57,504 nucleotides of DNA. Origin: Fretibacterium sp. OH1220_COT-178. GTDB taxonomy: Bacteria; Synergistota; Synergistia; Synergistales; Aminobacteriaceae. Positions 53,154 to 57,504 of the stretch are shown here, in pieces. The position numbers and the translations under genes were made by a program. Numbering within the stretch: the first letter of the stretch is position 1; every line of letters starts with the position of its first letter. The notes below the pieces were generated by a model. That model was given only the letters and a program-made list of their open reading frames with translations, was not told the DNA's origin and did no database searches. Location of the stretch: the NCBI RefSeq assembly GCF_003860125.1, contig NZ_RQYL01000018.1, positions 1 to 57,504 on the forward strand. The letters are read 5' to 3'.

Positions 53154-54266
53154 ATGCAGGCGCTGAGAGATGCGCTGAAAGACCTCTCCAAAGGGCAGAA
53201 CGCCTCGCTGCTCCTGGCCCGTTACCTGACGGAGACCAAGAGTGGGGAGGAGGAGAAGGAGGCCGCTCAGAGGGGACGGGACGAGCTCTTCCGGGCCGCG
53301 CGCTCCTCGGTGAGGGACGAGGAGGTCCAGGCCCTCTATGCCAGGGCCTTCGAGATGCGGAAGAGCGCGCTGTCGGCCTGCACGTCCTCGCGCATTTTCA
53401 AAACCGAGGGGCGGCTCATCGCGGGGCTTGGGGGCGGCAGTGTGCTCGAGACCGGACTGACCCTGAACCCGCTCTACGGGGCGCCGATGATCCCCGGAAG
53501 CTCCCTGAAAGGGTTGGCCGCTCACTACTGTTCCGAGGTCTGGGGCGCGGAGGACGAACGTTTTCGTTCTCCTGCCCTGGACGGCAGGACGCGTCCGACC
53601 CGGCAGGCGGGGCCCGTCTACGAGGTGCTTTTTGGAAAAGTCCCTCTGTCCCGTAAAGAAAAGGACGCCAAGGCGGGTTTCCTTCGCTTTTACGACGCAT
53701 GGCTCCTTCCCGACTCCCTTCCAAATTCGCTCTGCCCTGACGTCATGACGCCTCATCATAGCGCGTATTACACGGGCGAGGGAGCCCCGACGGACTTCGA
53801 CGACCCCAACCCGGTGACCTTCCTCTCCGTGAAGGGGGCGTTCGAGGTGCGCGTGGGATGCGAGGATCCCGACCCTGAGGTCCGGAAGAAATGGGAGGAT
53901 CTGGCGCTTCGGCTTCTGGGAGAGGCTTTTGAGCGCTATGGTGCGGGCGGGAAGACCCGGTCGGGCTATGGACGGATGCGGCATGAGGAGTCCGAAGAGG
54001 AGAAGCGGGCGCGTCTGCAGGCAGCCCAGCAGGCCGATGCGGAGAAGCGCAGTCGTGAGGCCGGTTTTACTCATCCGATCTGTGAGGAGTTGACGGTTCG
54101 CTGCGACAAGGTCAACAAGAAAGGGAACAGTTCCTTTACGATAGAGGGTAAGGAAGCCCGGTTCGATCCGGTTCTGAAGGTCGATAAGGGAACCGAGGTA
54201 AGGGCGAGGATTGTGGGGGTCGATCTCTCCGGAAAAGGATGCTATGTTTTGGAACGTGTGCCGTGA
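53154..54266 (+). CDS. cmr6: Type III-B RAMP protein Cmr6 with a C-terminal extension
   Basis: 370 aa. The Cmr6 core runs to about residue 275, with GLGGGSVLETGLTLNPLYG, IPGSSLKGLAAHYC and the glycine-rich end GAGGKTRSGYGRM. Usual Cmr6 proteins stop near that loop. Here about 95 residues follow: a charged, probably coiled-coil helix (about 276-303) and then a beta-rich stretch (ELTVRCDKVNKKGNSSF to the end) that looks like an OB or S1-type RNA-binding fold. The extension is unusual and could contact RNA or an accessory protein. It is the last gene of the tightly packed cmr set. Confidence 0.92.
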   Translation: MQALRDALKDLSKGQNASLLLARYLTETKSGEEEKEAAQRGRDELFRAARSSVRDEEVQALYARAFEMRKSALSACTSSRIFKTEGRLIAGLGGGSVLETGLTLNPLYGAPMIPGSSLKGLAAHYCSEVWGAEDERFRSPALDGRTRPTRQAGPVYEVLFGKVPLSRKEKDAKAGFLRFYDAWLLPDSLPNSLCPDVMTPHHSAYYTGEGAPTDFDDPNPVTFLSVKGAFEVRVGCEDPDPEVRKKWEDLALRLLGEAFERYGAGGKTRSGYGRMRHEESEEEKRARLQAAQQADAEKRSREAGFTHPICEELTVRCDKVNKKGNSSFTIEGKEARFDPVLKVDKGTEVRARIVGVDLSGKGCYVLERVP

Positions 54267-54270
54267 CTGA

Positions 54271-54294
54271 GAGGGGGGAGGATACTCCCCCCTC
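54271..54294 (+). terminator. Hairpin after cmr6
   Basis: An 8-bp stem, GAGGGGGG with CCCCCCTC, and an 8-nt loop directly after the cmr6 stop. No T run, so it may only partly end transcription before the accessory genes. Confidence 0.35.
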
Positions 54295-54403
54295 CTCAAG
54301 TCAGTTCCGTCGGGTGCTGTGTCGGGGCTCGGGATTGGATGGAGGGTTTTTGGAGAACTGCGGTGATTTTTGATTTTTTGCTTGAATTGCAGGAGGGAAA
54401 AGG

Positions 54404-55540
54404 ATGAACAAGCTTGTCCTGTGCACGACGGGAACCTCTATTGGAGGGGGATGCAAAGAATTCAGGGAAGCGGCGAAAAAGGGCCATCCCTGGGAACATG
54501 AAAGTGTGCCTGGCCTGAAGCAATGTATCCGTGACAGGCTCAAGGACATCGATCTCTCTCAGGATCAGGAACAGAGGAAATGCAGCGCGGAGATGAACTC
54601 GTTGAACCGCCTGAAGCTGTGCGGGGACGACAGGGTGGTGCTTTTGGCCACGGATACGGCCGACGGCCGCGCCACCTCGGAGGTCCTGAGAGAGACGATC
54701 CTGAAGACCTACGGTATGGGCGAAAAACAGGTGGAGCTGAAGCATGTCGTGGGACTCCAGGTTCGGGATTCCAAAAAACTGCGTAAAGAAGGTCTCAGAA
54801 ACTTCGTGAACATTGTGCTGGACTATCTGGCCGATGAGCAGATCCGTTATGAGTATGAGGTGATCCTGAACCCGACGGGGGGATTCAAAGGGGTGGTTCC
54901 CTTCCTTACCACTTTGGGGATGCTCTACCGAAGACGCAGTGTGTATATCTTCGAGCACGCCGAGGAACTGATCGACCTCCCGCCCCTTCCTTTTGCGTTC
55001 GACCTCAACCTCTATCAAAGGGCCCAGAAGGCCTTGCAGCGCATCGAACAGGAGACGGCCGTCCGTGAGGAGATCTTTTTCGACGCTATCGACGGCTATT
55101 GCCCGGAGGAACGCGATTTATTCCTGTCGTTCACGGAACCTGTCGACAGTAGCGGGAACATCACCCTCTCTCCCCTGGCGTTTTGTCTTCTCAAGATTGA
55201 AACCGAAGGGAGCCGCCCGCCAAAAATCCGCTCTCAGGTCAGGGATTTTCTGAAGCGGGATCTCGGCGATTCGGGGAAGATCCTGAGGACCATGATATCC
55301 AACTGCAGCAGTCCCTTGTGGAGGAACACCCATTATCATACCTGGAGCAGGGACAAGACGGATCTGATCATCATGAAACGTTCGGCATCCTCGGAGCGTC
55401 TTGCGGGTTTTCTTCATGAGGGAGTCTTTCACGTCACCCATGCTTTCAGCTCTCACGACAAATATGAGAAGGAGCTCGAGAACACATTCAGAGCAAATTA
55501 CAATCCCAGTGAATTTATGGAATGGACAGCGGACGTTTGA
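54404..55540 (+). CDS. CRISPR-associated CARF protein, APE2256 family, with C-terminal effector-like domain
   Basis: 378 aa. The first 210 or so residues match the APE2256 (TIGR02619) CARF group: LVLCTTGTSIGGG, AEMNSLNRLK, LLATDTADGRA, the ligand-pocket NPTGGFKGVVPFLTTLG and ELIDLPPLPFAFD. Such domains bind cyclic oligoadenylate, and some degrade it. Residues 220-378 form a second domain. Its end (HTWSRDKTDLIIMKR ... FHVTHAFSSHDKYEKEL) has the strand-rich shape of RelE-type RNases; this is a guess, as no catalytic set is certain. The start ATG at 54404 has GGAGGG upstream. It is placed to act as a Cas10-triggered effector or ring nuclease. Confidence 0.82.
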   Translation: MNKLVLCTTGTSIGGGCKEFREAAKKGHPWEHESVPGLKQCIRDRLKDIDLSQDQEQRKCSAEMNSLNRLKLCGDDRVVLLATDTADGRATSEVLRETILKTYGMGEKQVELKHVVGLQVRDSKKLRKEGLRNFVNIVLDYLADEQIRYEYEVILNPTGGFKGVVPFLTTLGMLYRRRSVYIFEHAEELIDLPPLPFAFDLNLYQRAQKALQRIEQETAVREEIFFDAIDGYCPEERDLFLSFTEPVDSSGNITLSPLAFCLLKIETEGSRPPKIRSQVRDFLKRDLGDSGKILRTMISNCSSPLWRNTHYHTWSRDKTDLIIMKRSASSERLAGFLHEGVFHVTHAFSSHDKYEKELENTFRANYNPSEFMEWTADV

Positions 55541-55919
55541 GGGGACGACATCGATGTTCACCCCTTTGGAGACAATGAATGGTCTGGGGATTCGGGGAGG
55601 ATGTTCCACTGGAACGTCGATACGGAAGCCGGTCGCCCAACGTCGGCCCGTTCCGGTGGGCTGGCGGGGTCCGTTCGCTTCGCCCCGAGCCCTCACCGCG
55701 TAGGCGTGGTGAGGGCGTTGCCATGCAAATTGCGTTGTGTTGTCCGGAACGGAGACGAGAGAAAGACCTGGTGTGCAAACGGCGCCGTCGAGGTGCTCGA
55801 AAATGGGTGGCGGGAACGCATCTTTATTGGCGTAGAGGTTCCGTGGTGCGCCGTCCTTTTCCTAAAGAGGAGGATGCAGGCAGACGGCGGGGCAAGCCGG
55901 TGAAAAAGGAGAATGCTCG
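55541..55919. other. Unexplained stretch between two accessory CRISPR genes
   Basis: 379 bp. One frame (55601-55903) is open for 100 codons, but its ATG sits right on a purine run without normal spacing and no family is recognised. The second half of that frame (near RNGDERKTWCANGAVEV) looks more protein-like than the first. An inverted repeat CCCTCACC/GGTGAGGG (55690-55715) could be a dispersed extragenic element. Confidence 0.4.
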
Positions 55920-56870
55920 ATGAGAGAACTGCTGACGACCTTCTGCAGGGGGCGTGAGATCCAGCTGCTCTGGCAGCCTGAGCCGGAGACGATTCCGGAG
56001 CTCATGGGGGAGGGGTTTATCCCCATCGAGATGGCCGAGGGGACGGTGTCGTATGTCGATTTTCGCTGCCTGGACCATCACAACGACTATTCGCATCTCC
56101 CCTCTGCCTGCGTCACCGCGCTCGCGTTCTACGGTACACTGGGTGAGGATGCCCCCGCCCGTCTGATGGTCAACCATACCGACGCGGACTCCGTGCTGAC
56201 GGGGGTGACGCTTATGGGGCTCCTGCCCCGTGAACTTCTGGAAGAGCTCAACCCGGAAGTGGGCCTTCTGGACACGGATCCTCTGAACATGAATGCCGAA
56301 GGTCTGCGTTACGGCGATGCGATCCGTCTCTGGAGGGCCGGAATGGCCTCCGTCAGACGGAGCGGCTGGAGCTGGCTCTATGGAGTTCAGTTGTTTCTCG
56401 ACCTGTTCTGTCATTTTGATCGTTATGCGAAAAAAATCGATCAGCTTCAGGAAGGGGAGAGGGCGCGCAGGGAACAGGCCTTGAAGGACTACGCAAGAGC
56501 GGTCTTGGGCCCCTCGGGCAAGGTGCTTCTGGTGGCGCCTTCGACCGTCAGGGGACATGACGTGCATTTTTTTCGGCAGGAGGCGTTTTCTCCGACGTCA
56601 CTCGAGGGATGGCGTCATTGGTGCGTGATCTCTCACGTGGAGAAGGCGGGGAACGTCATGCTGGCCTGTCCGAACAAAGAGGTGGCCGAACGGGCTTTTG
56701 GGGCCGGTGGTCTGAAGAATGTCTTCCCCCTCCTGCCCAACCTTGAGGGAAGAGAATGGGGCGGTCGGGAATCCGTGGGGGGATCCCCAAGGGGCGTTGT
56801 CTTTCCTGTCGACCTGCTGGCCGAGGTTTTATCGATTGTGGAAAGATCTTTGAGGGGGAAGACGGCTTGA
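55920..56870 (+). CDS. DHH-like putative phosphodiesterase in the type III-B locus
   Basis: 316 aa, no exact family recognised. Three motifs recall DHH/DHHA1 phosphoesterases: DHH at residues 52-54 in FRCLDHHNDYSHLP, HTDADS (86-91) in MVNHTDADSVLTGV, and DTD at 118-120. Near the C-terminus WGGRESVGGSPRG (280-292) resembles the glycine-rich DHHA1 substrate loop. The DHH motif comes before the Asp motif, the reverse of the common order, so it may be a rearranged version. DHH enzymes hydrolyse short oligonucleotides and cyclic nucleotides. In this setting it could remove cyclic oligoadenylate (inference). The start ATG at 55920 follows AAGGAG. Confidence 0.6.
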   Translation: MRELLTTFCRGREIQLLWQPEPETIPELMGEGFIPIEMAEGTVSYVDFRCLDHHNDYSHLPSACVTALAFYGTLGEDAPARLMVNHTDADSVLTGVTLMGLLPRELLEELNPEVGLLDTDPLNMNAEGLRYGDAIRLWRAGMASVRRSGWSWLYGVQLFLDLFCHFDRYAKKIDQLQEGERARREQALKDYARAVLGPSGKVLLVAPSTVRGHDVHFFRQEAFSPTSLEGWRHWCVISHVEKAGNVMLACPNKEVAERAFGAGGLKNVFPLLPNLEGREWGGRESVGGSPRGVVFPVDLLAEVLSIVERSLRGKTA

Positions 56871-56976
56871 TTCGAGCCGTCGGAGCCCGCGGTGAGGGGG
56901 GACCTCCTCAGTCAGGATAGGAGCGCCGGAGATTGTCTGAAGCCGGGAGTGAACGCTTCGAGGAAGAGAGAAAATC

Positions 56977-57474
56977 ATGGAGGATTGCGTAATAAAGGAG
57001 ATGGGGCAGGACGTGGGAGAGGATGCACCGGAGAAAAAGGTGTTGTTGTCGTTTGTGGGAATGCGGGACCCGTACCCGGACGATAAATCGGGAGCTCCGG
57101 ATACATCGTCTTCGGGTAGTATCCTGACGCTTTGCAGAGAGTTGAAGTTGGACAGCGTGTATCTGTTCCCGTCCAGTAAAAAGAAGGCTAAAAATCCAAA
57201 AAATCAAACAGAGGACAGGGCTTACGAGGTAAAACGTATATTGAAGGAACAAAGAAAAAGTCCCGAATGCCATATACTTCCTTTAGAGGTAAAGGATGTT
57301 ACGGATATTCAAGAACTTTATAAACATTTCAAGAATAATCTTCTCAGTGTTCTCAACAGCTTGTCCTCCTGGCATCCGAAAGGCCTGTCCGGCTACAAAT
57401 TTTATTTGGTTCCTCGTTATTCTGTGTGGGTAAGGAACTATTCAGTCAAATTCAAATGTCCTGCGACGAGGTAA
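56977..57474 (+). CDS. RtcR-like CARF-domain protein, possibly frameshifted
   Basis: 165 aa to the TAA at 57472-57474. VLLSFVGMRDPYPDD, SILTLCRELKLDSVYLFPSS and LPLEVKDVTDIQELYKHFK follow the CARF domain seen in RtcR and related CRISPR sensors. After GYKFYL (about 57411) the usual SSGT-x-Q pocket motif should come, but the frame gives an unrelated tail. A fitting continuation (QIQMSCDEVNHIDEGL) lies in another frame and stays open to the window end. The gene may be broken, or a sequencing indel may be present. A GTG at 57040 after GGAG is an alternative start. GC content is low compared with the core genes. Confidence 0.65.
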   Translation: MEDCVIKEMGQDVGEDAPEKKVLLSFVGMRDPYPDDKSGAPDTSSSGSILTLCRELKLDSVYLFPSSKKKAKNPKNQTEDRAYEVKRILKEQRKSPECHILPLEVKDVTDIQELYKHFKNNLLSVLNSLSSWHPKGLSGYKFYLVPRYSVWVRNYSVKFKCPATR

Positions 57475-57504
57475 ATCATATCGATGAAGGTCTGTTTGTT
57501 TCGA

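Overview
The window is GC-rich bacterial DNA with tightly packed genes. Its content points to an anaerobic amino-acid and peptide fermenter. It carries a peptide (OPT) transporter with a peptidase, indolepyruvate:ferredoxin oxidoreductase, two Na+/glutamate symporters, a phosphate butyryltransferase-like enzyme, branched-chain amino acid export, an S9 peptidase and an M20 amidohydrolase. This would suit a member of the Synergistota, but that placement is my inference from gene content and was not tested.

Layout. 1-3074: end of a WG-repeat protein and a peptidase/OPT transporter pair. 3245-5959: Ca2+-type P-ATPase. 6137-10063: pyrD, pyrK, pyrC and corA. 10129-13100: a lone prepilin-like protein and iorAB. 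13171-15300: a chemoreceptor. 15525-21101: a five-gene glycerol operon (glpF, glpK, glpA-like, FAD oxidoreductase, DUF1667) read from one good promoter. 21414-28909: EamA transporter, radA, NfeD-type protease, gpsA, DJ-1-like protein, YbjQ-like protein and an M20 amidohydrolase. 29271-34595: azlCD, then an S9 peptidase/ptb/gltS operon. 34787-38550: a second gltS with proA and proB. 38735-43775: isochorismatase-like hydrolase, Sel1-like lipoprotein, ArnT-like membrane protein, lipA and lplA.

From about 43800 the character changes. There is an internally deleted IS4-type transposase, a Fic protein lacking the catalytic His, an IS30 transposase scrap and looser gene spacing. This scar leads into a type III-B CRISPR-Cas locus (46723-57474): cas6 (apparently frameshifted), cmr1, an HD-less cas10/cmr2 with an intact GGDD, cmr3, cmr4, cmr5 and cmr6. 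These are followed by an APE2256-family CARF protein, a DHH-like putative phosphodiesterase and an RtcR-like CARF protein at the window edge. No CRISPR array and no cas1/cas2 are visible here.

Working model for the last region: crRNA made by Cas6 loads the Cmr complex. Cas10 makes cyclic oligoadenylate through its GGDD site. The CARF proteins sense it, and the DHH-like protein is a candidate for degrading it and switching the response off. The complex itself follows from family knowledge; the roles of the three accessory genes are inference.
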